From Collinsella aerofaciens (lineage in GTDB: Bacteria > Actinomycetota > Coriobacteriia > Coriobacteriales > Coriobacteriaceae): a DNA stretch of 60,422 bases. Both the position numbers and the translations under genes were made by a program. Shown here piece after piece: positions 43,459 through 51,774 of the stretch (position 1 is the first letter of the stretch; the number at the start of each line of letters is the position of its first letter). Under the pieces are notes generated by a model. It saw only the letters and a list, made by a program, of their open reading frames with translations. It was not told the DNA's origin and did not search any database. The stretch lies in assembly GCF_015548375.1 (NCBI RefSeq), contig NZ_JADMWW010000017.1, positions 1 to 60,422 on the forward strand. The letters are read 5' to 3'.

Positions 43459-44013
43459 TCAACTCCTCTCCGCGTGCTCCGGGGATACGATGAGCCCGAC
43501 CGTGCGCAGCTTCCTACCCGGGGCGGGCCCGTTGCCCTGGAGGGGGTAGAGCGTCTCGGCTACCTTGCGCGCTGCCTCTTCGATTTCCTCGTCAGTCGCA
43601 TAAACATGCGAGAGCGTGAATCCAGACCCGCTCCCGGCGGGGTCGGCTCCGGGTTGGGAGCAGAAGTCGCGGAACAGGGTCGCGAACGTCAGGAGGTACC
43701 GGGCGAACGCCTGCATATATGCGGCGCCGGAGTTCCTCCCGAGCAGCGCCTCCGGGTCGTCGGGCTCGAAGGCGAGCGCGTAGGTGCGCTCGACGGTGCC
43801 GCGCACGGGCCGCTCGCCGGCCACTTCAAGGATCCCGTCCTCCACGAGCCGGCCGAGGTTGCGGTAGAGGGTCGTCCGAGGTATCTCCGGGCACCGCTCG
43901 GAGACATCCCCGGCGGTCGCCCTGCCGCGCCTCGTGACCTCCATGATGATGCGCCCCTTGACGGGGCTCGTCACCGCCTCCATGACGCGCGCGATGCGCT
44001 CCTTGTCCTCCAT
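43459..44013 (-). CDS. ArsR-like winged-helix transcriptional regulator
   Basis: A 184-residue regulator. The N-terminal winged helix (about 8-90) shows VTSPVKGRIIMEVTRRG and IPRTTLYRNLGRLVEDGILEV. The C-terminal half has an aromatic FARYLLTFATLFRDFC segment and an acidic helix. It resembles HTH_20-type regulators controlling ABC exporters. ATG 44013 follows GGAGGAG. It is divergent from the PLDc_N/ABC operon, which is its likely target. Confidence 0.8.
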   Translation of the reverse strand: MEDKERIARVMEAVTSPVKGRIIMEVTRRGRATAGDVSERCPEIPRTTLYRNLGRLVEDGILEVAGERPVRGTVERTYALAFEPDDPEALLGRNSGAAYMQAFARYLLTFATLFRDFCSQPGADPAGSGSGFTLSHVYATDEEIEEAARKVAETLYPLQGNGPAPGRKLRTVGLIVSPEHAERS

Positions 44014-44045
44014 CTGCTCCTCCGTTCCCGCAACTGCCGGTTTCC

Positions 44046-44115
44046 GGGAATATTCCCCGGCCGAGATTCTGGCGCCCTCCCTCCGTCGTTCGGAATTATA
44101 TTCCCATTGTGGGAA
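44046..44115. promoter_or_regulatory. Two palindromes in the regulator/ABC divergent promoter
   Basis: GGGAATATTCCC (44046-44057) is a perfect palindrome, and TTCCCA-TTG-TGGGAA (44101-44115) a second one built of the same TTCCC half-site. Their position between the divergent genes makes them good operator candidates for the winged-helix regulator. Confidence 0.6.
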
Positions 44116-44139
44116 CAAACCAACGGAAAGGAAGGCTTG

Positions 44140-44352
44140 ATGGAAGACCTCCTTCGTATCCTCGGGGGCTCGCTGCCCCTCCTCGCCCCGTTGCTCCTGC
44201 TCGACCTCGCCCTGGCCGTCGCCGCGGTGAGGAGCATCCTGCGGAGGGACCGCTTCCGCTTCGGGTCCAGGGGCGTGTGGCTTGTGGTCTCGATCGTGGT
44301 GCTGCTGTTCGGTCCCGTGCTCTACTTCCTGCTGGGGAGGGACGACTCGTGA
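44140..44352 (+). CDS. PLDc_N-domain small membrane protein
   Basis: A 70-residue protein with two membrane helices and the PLDc_N closing motif FGPVLYFLLGRDDS. The first helix is LLAPLLLLDLALAVAAV. Such proteins often precede two-gene ABC exporters in Gram-positive bacteria and may be an accessory or immunity subunit. ATG 44140 follows GGAAAGGAAGG; its stop overlaps the ATPase start (GTGA). Confidence 0.8.
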   Translation: MEDLLRILGGSLPLLAPLLLLDLALAVAAVRSILRRDRFRFGSRGVWLVVSIVVLLFGPVLYFLLGRDDS

Positions 44353-45266
44353 GCGCCCTCGAGATGCGCGGCGTGCGCGTCGCCTTCTCCGGCAGGCCCG
44401 TCCTCGACGGCGTCGACCTCGAGGTGCCGGAGGGCGGTGTGTTCGGCTTCATCGGCCGCAACGGCGCGGGCAAGACAACGACCATGAAGGTCGCCCTCGG
44501 GCTGCTGCGTCCCGACGCTGGCGAGGCCCGCGTGCTGGGCGAGCGCGTGCGCTTCGGCGACTCGCGCACCAACCGGGAGGTGGGCTACCTCCCCGACGTG
44601 CCGGAGTTCTACGGGCACATGACCGCGGAGCGGTACCTGGCCCTCTGCGGCGAGGTGGCGGGGATGGGTCGCGCCGAGACCCGTTCGCGCGCCGCCGAGC
44701 TGCTCGACCTCGTGGGGCTCGCGTCCGCCCGCGGGAGGGTCTCGGGGTTCTCGCGGGGCATGCGGCAGCGCCTCGGCATCGCGCAGGCCCTGCTCTCGCG
44801 CCCGCGGCTCGTCATATGCGACGAGCCGACGAGCGCGCTCGACCCCGTAGGGCGCAGGGAGGTGCTGGACCTGCTCGCCGAGATCGGCCGCGGGGCGACC
44901 GTGCTGTTCTCCACCCACGTCCTCTCCGACGTCGAGCGCGTGTGCGACCGGGTGGCGATCCTCCACGGCGGGAGGGTCGCGATGGCCGGGGCCCTCGCCG
45001 ACCTCAGGGGCGCCCGCGGCGGCAACCGCGTGCGCGTGGAGGTGGCGGGCGCCGCCGACCTCGATGCCCTCCTCGCGCGGCCGGAGCTCGTGCCGTTCGC
45101 GGCCGGCGCGGAGCGCGACGGGCTCTCCTGCACGCTGCGCGCCGCCGACGGGAGGGCGCTCATGGGGGCGCGCCTCGAGGCGCTGCGGGCGGCGGGCGTG
45201 TGCCCGGTCTCGGTCGGCGCTGTGGAGCCGACGCTGGAGGACCTGTTCTGCGAGGAGGAGATATGA
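44349..45266 (+). CDS. ABC transporter ATPase (ABC-2 exporter, antibiotic/bacteriocin type)
   Basis: A 305-residue ATPase. Walker A is GRNGAGKTTT, the signature region FSRGMRQRLGIAQALL, Walker B and catalytic Glu VICDEPTSALDP, and switch His FSTHVLSDVERV. A C-terminal regulatory extension of about 90 residues is typical of CcmA/DrrA-like ATPases. The start is GTG 44349, overlapping the upstream stop by 4 bases. It is coupled to the permease by another 4-bp overlap. Confidence 0.9.
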   Translation: MSALEMRGVRVAFSGRPVLDGVDLEVPEGGVFGFIGRNGAGKTTTMKVALGLLRPDAGEARVLGERVRFGDSRTNREVGYLPDVPEFYGHMTAERYLALCGEVAGMGRAETRSRAAELLDLVGLASARGRVSGFSRGMRQRLGIAQALLSRPRLVICDEPTSALDPVGRREVLDLLAEIGRGATVLFSTHVLSDVERVCDRVAILHGGRVAMAGALADLRGARGGNRVRVEVAGAADLDALLARPELVPFAAGAERDGLSCTLRAADGRALMGARLEALRAAGVCPVSVGAVEPTLEDLFCEEEI

Positions 45267-46018
45267 GGGGGTACCTGGCGTTCCTCAGGAAGGAGCTCGG
45301 CGAGGCCGTCGCCGGGCGGAGGCTCGCGGTGATGGCGGCGCTGTTCTGCGGCCTCGGCATGGCGAGCCCGTTCCTCACGCGCTACACGTCCGAGATCCTC
45401 GCCGCCCTCGGGAGCGGCGTATCGGCGTCCGCGCCGCGTACCGCGGCCGACGCCTGGGGCGCCTTCTTCAACAACGCCTCCGGCCTGGGACTGAGCATCA
45501 CCCTCATCCTGTGGGCGGGGGTCGTCTCGCAGGAGGTGTCGCGGGGGACGCTGCTGCTCATGGTGACCAGGGGCCTCCCGCGCCCCGCGGTGGTCATGGC
45601 CAAGTGGACCTCCGCGGTCGCGTGCTTCACCGCCTGCTGGTGGCCGGGCTGCGCGTTGGCCTCCTTCTACATCGGGACGCTGTGGCCGGGGGAGGCTGTG
45701 CCCGGCGCCCTCGCGGCGGCCGGCGCGGCGTGGGTCGCCGGCGTCATGTGCCTCGGCGTCCTCGTGCTGGGCTCGTGCCTCTTCCGCCAGCCCTTCGCCG
45801 CGGTGGTCCTCGCCGGGGCGGTCGTCGCCGCGCTCTCGCTCGCGTCCGCGGCGGGCCCGCTCGCGCCGCTGAGCCCGGCCCGGCTCCTCTCCGGGGCAGC
45901 GATCGCGGCGGGGGAGGTGAGTGCCGGCTCGCTCGTACCTCCGCTCGTCGCGGCCACCGCGGTCTGCGCGGCGGCGCTGGCCGGCGCGGTTGCCGCGTTC
46001 TCCCGCAGGAGGCTGTGA
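45263..46018 (+). CDS. ABC-2 type permease
   Basis: A 251-residue membrane protein with six hydrophobic segments: MRGYLAFLRKELGEAVAGRR opens it, then VSQEVSRGTLLLMVTRGLPR in the conserved cytoplasmic loop. It partners the upstream ATPase (4-bp overlap). Together with the PLDc_N protein and the regulator it forms a compact export or self-resistance module. Confidence 0.85.
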   Translation: MRGYLAFLRKELGEAVAGRRLAVMAALFCGLGMASPFLTRYTSEILAALGSGVSASAPRTAADAWGAFFNNASGLGLSITLILWAGVVSQEVSRGTLLLMVTRGLPRPAVVMAKWTSAVACFTACWWPGCALASFYIGTLWPGEAVPGALAAAGAAWVAGVMCLGVLVLGSCLFRQPFAAVVLAGAVVAALSLASAAGPLAPLSPARLLSGAAIAAGEVSAGSLVPPLVAATAVCAAALAGAVAAFSRRRL

Positions 46019-46023
46019 GGCAT

Positions 46024-46066
46024 GGCGGGGCCGCCCAACCGATCAATCCCCGCGGACGGCCCCGCC
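46024..46066 (+). terminator. Terminator with conserved loop (copy A)
   Basis: GGCGGGGCCG pairs with CGGCCCCGCC. The loop CCCAACCGATCAATCCCCGC is almost the same as that of the hairpin at 52478. It follows the permease stop by 5 bases. Confidence 0.8.
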
Positions 46067-46156
46067 GCCCTTTCTGATGAGGCTCTAATCCCGAAGCGCA
46101 GGCGTCCCCGCGGGTCTTCCGCGAGGGCGCGATGCCCGCGTGAGGGGAGGGAAGCG

Positions 46157-46276
46157 ATGGATACCGTGATCGCCTGTGCCTTCACCGCGGTCCCCTCCTC
46201 GACGACCGCGCTCGTCGCCTACGCGTGTTGTGTGGCGGCGGGCAGCTCGGACCGGAGGGAGGAGGGAATCGAGTAG
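46157..46276 (+). CDS. 39-residue Cys-containing membrane peptide (copy 2)
   Basis: The same ribosome site as copy 1 (GAGGGGAGGGAAGCG) precedes ATG 46157. The product is MDTVIACAFTAVPSSTTALV, then AYACCVAAG, then SSDRREEGIE. It differs from copy 1 at about nine positions, with no gaps, and keeps all three cysteines. It stands right after the ABC-2 export module. Roles as a secreted or membrane-active peptide, or as a small transporter subunit, are all possible; none is shown. Confidence 0.7.
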   Translation: MDTVIACAFTAVPSSTTALVAYACCVAAGSSDRREEGIE

Positions 46277-46305
46277 TCCGCTGCCATGACAGGAGGTCAT
46301 GGCGG

Positions 46306-46343
46306 GGAGCCCCGCCGAGGCGAAATCGTCTCGACGGGGCTCC
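46306..46343 (+). terminator. Terminator-like hairpin of peptide cassette 2
   Basis: GGAGCCCCG...CGAGG pairs with TCTCGA-CGGGGCTCC; it is homologous to 42749-42785. A GCCATGAC/GTCATGGC hairpin sits just before it (46282-46303). Homology to cassette 1 continues to about 46395. Confidence 0.75.
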
Positions 46344-46434
46344 TTCTGTGTCACGGCGGGCCGTGCTCGTGGGGATTGGTCGGTTGGGCCTCGGCCCGCA
46401 TGAGACCGATATGAGGCAAGCAAGTTTTACGAGC

Positions 46435-48798
46435 CTACTCTGCGCTGATCGTGTCAACAATGGACAGCTCGCGCATCCTCTTTATCGGGCCGTGAACAGC
46501 AACCACGACGGAGAGCACGACGATTAGGAGGATGATGCCGAGCTCCGCATACGGTATCGTCCACGCATCTCCCCAGTGGGAGCTGATGAGCAGGTCAAAA
46601 AGGAGCCTGTGGCAGGCGAGTCCCAGCAGTGTTCCGATGATGCATCCGGAGATTGCGTAGGTTGCCGCCTCCGCGACAATCATTCTGGAGAGCTGGTGGG
46701 CGCTCAGCCCGATCGCGCGGAAGACTCCGTACTGCTTCGTTCTGGCTGTTACGCTCAGGGCGATGCTGTTTATCACGTTGAAGACGGTGATCAGGGCAAT
46801 TAGTGCGAGGAATCCGTAGAGGAACAGCCATACGCTGTAGTACACGCCTTGCACGCTACTGTTATCCATCCTCTTGTCTACGAAGCTGTGCCCTGTTCCG
46901 TATGTGCGATGGATGGCGTTCACGTCATCGTCCGTTGCATCTGCCACAAGCTGCATGTCGATGACCGTGTAGTCGCCTTCCCCCATAATCTTCTGGAAAG
47001 TATCCTCCGAACAGATAATGATTGTTGAGCCGTTGGGGCTATTGAATGGACTCGCGGAAAGGGTTCCGGCGATTTCTATCTCGGCATGCTCGTCGCCGAC
47101 TTCCAGCACGACGGAGTCTCCATCTTGGACGGTACCTCGCGAATCGAATACTGCAAGCCCGGTGCCCAGCTCATTCCTCACGGCATCCAGCGTGCCTGAT
47201 TGCAGGTAGTCAGCTGCCCACTGGAATTGTGAATGTTCGTAGGAGATGAGGTCGACGGTCAACGCTTCCCCGTTCAGCGTGGCGGGGACATCGTAGGCGA
47301 ACATTCGGCCGTAGACGGTTTCGACGGCAGGGTTGTTCTCCAGCTCGTCCACGTAGTTCCTGTCGACGGATCGGGTGCTGTCCGCACTGACGATGGATAT
47401 GTCCGGGGCCCATGGATACAGTGGCGTCAGAGTGTGGTTCATGAAGTCGATTGTCACGGAGAAGGAGAGGAACAAGACGATGCAGAGGCCGAACGACGCG
47501 ATCATCAAGGCGTAGTTCTTGCGACTCGATTTCGCGTGGTGAATCCCCAGCGAGGTTTCGACCTTCAGCCATTTCGTATTAGCTGCCTTGCGGACCGGTT
47601 GCAGGTCGCTGGCACTTCCGGAGACCGCAGATAGAGGGGAGACTTTGGAAGCCCTCTTCGCAGGTGACCTTGCCGCCAGTAGGACCGTCAGCAGTCCGAC
47701 GACTGTTCCCGCTAAGATGCTCGGGACGCTGATGGCGAGCGTTGGCATGGAGCCGAAGTGCTTCGGGCTGAGAGCCCGTAGGACGAGGCATAAAGCCCAC
47801 GTCAGGGCAACACCGGCTGCGACTCCCGCAGGGATCGCAAATCGACACCATCCGAGGGCTTCTTTCCTCACCAGACGCATCACCTGTTTGGGGGTCGCGC
47901 CGATGCAGCGCATTAGGCCAAAGAACTCCGTCCGCTGGGAAACGTTGCTGTTGAGGCTGCTCGCAATCATCATGATGCCCGAGAAAAGGACTAGGACGAA
48001 TAGGACGCCCGCACCGGTGTAGACCTGGGTCATGAAGGAGTTGGCGCTCTGCCCGAGAAGGCCTAGCAGCTTCGTGTTCTCGAAGACCTGCTCGTCGCTC
48101 AGGCCGAGCTGCCGCTTCATGTCCGCGATTTTGCTCTGGATTTCTCCCGTGTCGGAGAATTGGACGTAGTATACCGTGGTGCCGTTTAAGGGGTCGGTGC
48201 CTTCTCCGGTGCTCGGTGAGAGGGAGCGGAAGCCCCCGGCCGTGACAAACACTCCGTAGGAGTCGTCGCTCATAAGGTTGGATGAGTTCTTTGCGAATCC
48301 GGACACGGTGAAGCGGTGTTCGGTCCCGTCAGGAGTCTCTATGGCGACCTCGTCACCAATTGACAGGTCGAGCATGTCCCTTGCATTCTCCGTTAGCATG
48401 GCTTCGCTATCGCTCCGCGGGAAGCCTCCTTCCGCGACCATGCCTGAGAAAATATCCGTGAACAGGGCCTCATCGGTTCCGCAGATCAGCGTTTCGGTTC
48501 CTCCCAGTGTGTATTCCTGCTCACCGTCGTAGTTCAGGACGTCATAGGGCGCGAGCGCGTTGACGTCGGGTCGTGTGGCGATGACGGATGCGTCCTCACC
48601 GGAGATGCCCTGAATTCCCACGTGCCAGTTTCCCGCTTCCGCTTGGGTCTTCGCGATCTGGCTGCGGACGAACATGTCTGCCATGCCGAAGATTGCCGTG
48701 ACCAGGAACACCGACAGCACGATGCAAAAAATGGACATCCTGCTTTGCTTCCGGTGAACCTTCGCGGAGATGGGGACGAGATCAAGATAGCGTTTCAT
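46435..48798 (-). CDS. FtsX-family ABC permease (BceB/MacB-like)
   Basis: A 787-residue permease. One helix near residues 23-45, a MacB-type periplasmic-like domain (about 50-250), a three-helix FtsX block (about 265-385), a fourth segment near 430, a second extracellular domain (about 455-640) and a final three-helix FtsX block (about 660-780). Such proteins sense or remove peptide antibiotics or lipid-attached molecules with a LolD-like ATPase. It overlaps that ATPase gene by 17 bases. A two-component system follows the usual BceRSAB logic. A shorter single-domain BceB is ~650 residues, so this is the longer two-domain form. Confidence 0.88.
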   Translation of the reverse strand: MKRYLDLVPISAKVHRKQSRMSIFCIVLSVFLVTAIFGMADMFVRSQIAKTQAEAGNWHVGIQGISGEDASVIATRPDVNALAPYDVLNYDGEQEYTLGGTETLICGTDEALFTDIFSGMVAEGGFPRSDSEAMLTENARDMLDLSIGDEVAIETPDGTEHRFTVSGFAKNSSNLMSDDSYGVFVTAGGFRSLSPSTGEGTDPLNGTTVYYVQFSDTGEIQSKIADMKRQLGLSDEQVFENTKLLGLLGQSANSFMTQVYTGAGVLFVLVLFSGIMMIASSLNSNVSQRTEFFGLMRCIGATPKQVMRLVRKEALGWCRFAIPAGVAAGVALTWALCLVLRALSPKHFGSMPTLAISVPSILAGTVVGLLTVLLAARSPAKRASKVSPLSAVSGSASDLQPVRKAANTKWLKVETSLGIHHAKSSRKNYALMIASFGLCIVLFLSFSVTIDFMNHTLTPLYPWAPDISIVSADSTRSVDRNYVDELENNPAVETVYGRMFAYDVPATLNGEALTVDLISYEHSQFQWAADYLQSGTLDAVRNELGTGLAVFDSRGTVQDGDSVVLEVGDEHAEIEIAGTLSASPFNSPNGSTIIICSEDTFQKIMGEGDYTVIDMQLVADATDDDVNAIHRTYGTGHSFVDKRMDNSSVQGVYYSVWLFLYGFLALIALITVFNVINSIALSVTARTKQYGVFRAIGLSAHQLSRMIVAEAATYAISGCIIGTLLGLACHRLLFDLLISSHWGDAWTIPYAELGIILLIVVLSVVVAVHGPIKRMRELSIVDTISAE

Positions 48799-49477
48799 CC
48801 GGCATCCCTCCCAAGTCCGTGAGGACGCCGTCGGACACCTGGAGCACCCGGTCGACAGATGAGGTTAGGCTCTTGTTGTGCGTGATCATCAGGATCGCCT
48901 GCTGGAAACGGCGAGACGCCTGCGTGAGCAGGGCGATGACGTCCTGGCTGTTCCGGCTGTCCAGATTGCCCGTCGGCTCATCCGCCAGGATCAGCTTCGG
49001 CTTCGTGATCAGTGCCCGCCCGATGGCGACGCGCTGCTGCTGGCCGCCGGATAGTTGGCTTGGCAGATGGTGGCGCCGCTCCGAGAGGCCCAGCAGGTCC
49101 AGCATCTCTTCCACCGCTGCCGGGTCAGGCTGACGGTAGTCCAGCAGCAGGGGGAAGATGATGTTCTGCTCCACATCCAGCTCCGAGACGAGCTGGAAGG
49201 ACTGGAAGATGAAGCCGATGTTGCGCCGGCGGAAAATCGTGCGCTCCTCCTCCCCCATCGAGAACAGGTCCTGGCCGTCCACCAATATGCTGCCGGAAGT
49301 TGGGGAGTCGAGCGCACCGATGCAGTTCAGCAAGGTGCTTTTCCCGGAGCCCGACTCTCCTACGACTGCGGCGAACTCGCCTTTGCCCAGCGAGAAGGAG
49401 ACGTGCTTCAGGGCGTTCACCCTCGCCTCGCCTTCTCCGTAGGACTTCGACACGTCTTGCACTTTCAAGATTTCCAT
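48782..49477 (-). CDS. ABC ATPase, LolD/MacB/BceA type
   Basis: A 231-residue ATPase. Walker A GESGSGKSTL, Q-loop FIFQSFQLV, signature LSGGQQQRVAIGRAL, Walker B LILADEPTGNLD and switch His ITHNK are all canonical. AAAGGAGG lies about 7 bases before the ATG. It powers the FtsX-type permease downstream (17-base overlap). Confidence 0.93.
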   Translation of the reverse strand: MEILKVQDVSKSYGEGEARVNALKHVSFSLGKGEFAAVVGESGSGKSTLLNCIGALDSPTSGSILVDGQDLFSMGEEERTIFRRRNIGFIFQSFQLVSELDVEQNIIFPLLLDYRQPDPAAVEEMLDLLGLSERRHHLPSQLSGGQQQRVAIGRALITKPKLILADEPTGNLDSRNSQDVIALLTQASRRFQQAILMITHNKSLTSSVDRVLQVSDGVLTDLGGMPDETLS

Positions 49478-49540
49478 AGTGATTCAACCTCCTTTCCATA
49501 GAGGAAAGCAAAGGGCGCTTACATTCGGATTAATTTGACC

Positions 49541-50770
49541 TTACGAATCTGTAGGGAAGCAGCACGTGAACGTTGTCCCGCTCCCAACCTCGCTGCGGAC
49601 GGAGATCGTCCCGCCCTGGCCCTCGACGATTGACTTGGCGAGGGGGAGCCCCAGACCGACTCCCTGCGTGTCGAGGGAATGCTTGCTGCGATAGAAGCGC
49701 TTGAAGATGTGGTGGATGTCTTCCGGGGCTATGCCGTCGCCGTTATCGGAGATGGAGATGCGGAGCATCACGGGAGTGCTCTCCCACGCGATTAGGATGA
49801 TTCCTCCAGCGCGCGTGTGGTCGAGGGCATTCTTCACGATGTTTTCGATTGCCTCTCCCGTCCAACCCGGATCGCAGAGGAGCTGCTGCTCGCCATTGCC
49901 CTCTATCCGGATTTCTTTGTTCTCGTCCTGGGCCCTTGTCGTAAGCTCGCCGATTGAGCGGAAGACTAGGTCGGAGACGCGACAGGGGGTTTTCTCGAAT
50001 TGGATGCTCCCAGAGTCCAGACGGGTGATCTTCAGCATGGATGAGATGAGCTGCTCCATACGCCTCACAGAGACTCCAATTTTCTTGGAGAACTGCCTTA
50101 CCGTTTCAGTGTTATCAGGTTCGTCTTCAATTATCTCTTGGTACATGGCGAGGGCTGCTAAGGGCGTCTTCAGCTGATGGGAGATATTCGATATGGTGTC
50201 TCTCAGGAACTCCTTCGCCGTGCATTCTGCCTCGTTCTTAGATCGGAGCATAGTCGCGAGCTGCTCCACCGACGACAGCATCTGGAAGAAGCTTCCCTCA
50301 CCGCCCTGGGGTAGGTGGCGAGAGTAGTTTCCGTTGATGTAGTCCGCCAGTATCTCGTCCACCTGCTGATGCAGCCTCATCCGCTTCCGGCTGAAAATGA
50401 GGAGCCCCGAAGAGAGCAGGAGGAGCAGGAGAAGCGCAACGGACAGCGCGCCGGCGTAGGCGGATTGCTGGAGCTGGCTGAAGGTGGGTCGGAGGTGCGT
50501 TTCCGCCTGCTTTCCCAAGCCGACGGCGGCCAGCAGGGACCAACCTTCCTCGCTGGGCTCCGCGTTCGCTAGCGACACCGCTATCACATCCTTCGGGACA
50601 CCTTGGTCTAGGAGGGAGGATGCGACGGCCGCATCGTGCTCGACCCACAGTTCCTCTGCAGCGCTCACTTGACGTCCCGCTAACATGACTTGTGCGAGCA
50701 CAAACGCAAGGAAAGACAGGCACAGGAACATGGCGAGTCCTTTCACCTGCCTGTCAAGGAGCATGCTCAT
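49541..50770 (-). CDS. Membrane sensor histidine kinase of the BceS-like module
   Basis: A 409-residue kinase. TM1 about 8-30, an extracellular loop of about 80 residues, TM2 about 105-130, a short HAMP-like linker, then HisKA with the phospho-acceptor in ISNISHQLKTPLAAL and HATPase with NIVKNALDHT, DNGDGI and GVGLGLPLAKSI. The start is ATG 50770, which overlaps the regulator's stop by 4 bases. The loop is larger than in BceS, so it may bind its ligand directly. Confidence 0.9.
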   Translation of the reverse strand: MSMLLDRQVKGLAMFLCLSFLAFVLAQVMLAGRQVSAAEELWVEHDAAVASSLLDQGVPKDVIAVSLANAEPSEEGWSLLAAVGLGKQAETHLRPTFSQLQQSAYAGALSVALLLLLLLSSGLLIFSRKRMRLHQQVDEILADYINGNYSRHLPQGGEGSFFQMLSSVEQLATMLRSKNEAECTAKEFLRDTISNISHQLKTPLAALAMYQEIIEDEPDNTETVRQFSKKIGVSVRRMEQLISSMLKITRLDSGSIQFEKTPCRVSDLVFRSIGELTTRAQDENKEIRIEGNGEQQLLCDPGWTGEAIENIVKNALDHTRAGGIILIAWESTPVMLRISISDNGDGIAPEDIHHIFKRFYRSKHSLDTQGVGLGLPLAKSIVEGQGGTISVRSEVGSGTTFTCCFPTDS

Positions 50771-51465
50771 GCGCTCACCTCGTTCCACCGGTAGCCGAAC
50801 CCGCGAACGGTTACGAGGTGCTCGGGGCGTGAGGGGTCTGCCTCCACCTTCTCTCGGAGCCTCCGCACGTAGACGGATAGGGTGTTGGGATCCACGTAGT
50901 TTCCCGTGCCGTTCCACAGCTCGTTTATGATGACATCCCTTGTCACCACGTGGTTGGCGCCTCTCACCAGCAGGCAGAGCAGTCTGTACTCAGCGCTGGT
51001 GAGGTCAAGGGTCTTGCCTCGGAGAGTTGCCCGACTTTCGATCAGGTCGATTTCGACGTCGCCGCATTCGAGATAGGAACTTCTCTCGCTCTTCGAGATT
51101 CCCGCGCGACGCAGCAGAGCGCGGATGCGGGAGCACAGCTCTCCGAGCTTGAAGGGCTTGGTGATGTAGTCGTCCCCTCCGCTGTCCAGCCCGCGGATTA
51201 CATTGACCTCCTCATCCGATGCGGTCAGGAAAATGATTGGGATTCGCTGGTTCTCCTTCCTCACCCTCTCGCACACCTCGAATCCCGTCCCATCCGGCAG
51301 GCTGACGTCGAGAATCAGCAGAACGTAGTTTCCGAGATCAGAAAGGCGCTGCTTTGCTTCGCGCACCGTGCGGGAAACATCGACATCGAATCCGTTCTTT
51401 TTCAAGGAGTACGCTAGGCCGTCTATGAGGCTTGCGTCATCCTCCAATAGCAAAATCCTGTCCAT
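50767..51465 (-). CDS. OmpR-family response regulator of the BceR-like module
   Basis: A 232-residue response regulator: MDRILLLEDD, phospho-acceptor Asp in ILDVSLPDGTGFE, K in DYITKPFKLGEL, and a winged helix ending VRGFGYRWNEV. AGGAAGGGG precedes the ATG. It is first in the minus-strand operon RR-kinase-ATPase-permease and likely activates it upon peptide-antibiotic stress (family knowledge). Confidence 0.92.
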   Translation of the reverse strand: MDRILLLEDDASLIDGLAYSLKKNGFDVDVSRTVREAKQRLSDLGNYVLLILDVSLPDGTGFEVCERVRKENQRIPIIFLTASDEEVNVIRGLDSGGDDYITKPFKLGELCSRIRALLRRAGISKSERSSYLECGDVEIDLIESRATLRGKTLDLTSAEYRLLCLLVRGANHVVTRDVIINELWNGTGNYVDPNTLSVYVRRLREKVEADPSRPEHLVTVRGFGYRWNEVSA

Positions 51466-51774
51466 TTCTGGTTCCCCTTCCTGCTCTTCGAGACGTCCGG
51501 CATATCGCTTACGCCAACGAAGGTCAAACGACTTTTTAATGGCTATGTCGCAACATGCAGCTGTTATTTCGCTTTACCAGGAAGTCGGCCTTATCCAGTC
51601 GTTGGCAGAAGTGCTAGAGAACCAACTCCATGTTTTGACAGAGCCTCTTAAAAAAGGCGATAAACATAAGTTTACCCACCGAGAGAGCCGCCGCACATGC
51701 GGAGTATTCGAACGGGGCTGGACGGACCGGCACGGGCTGAGCGCCCATGCCATCAATAAGATCGCCTACCGCCC

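Noticed and set aside
42786-44352. Long plus-strand frame (536 codons) across the two minus-strand regulators
   Set aside because: The HTH motifs on the minus strand are clear; the plus frame merely runs into the PLDc_N gene at its end.
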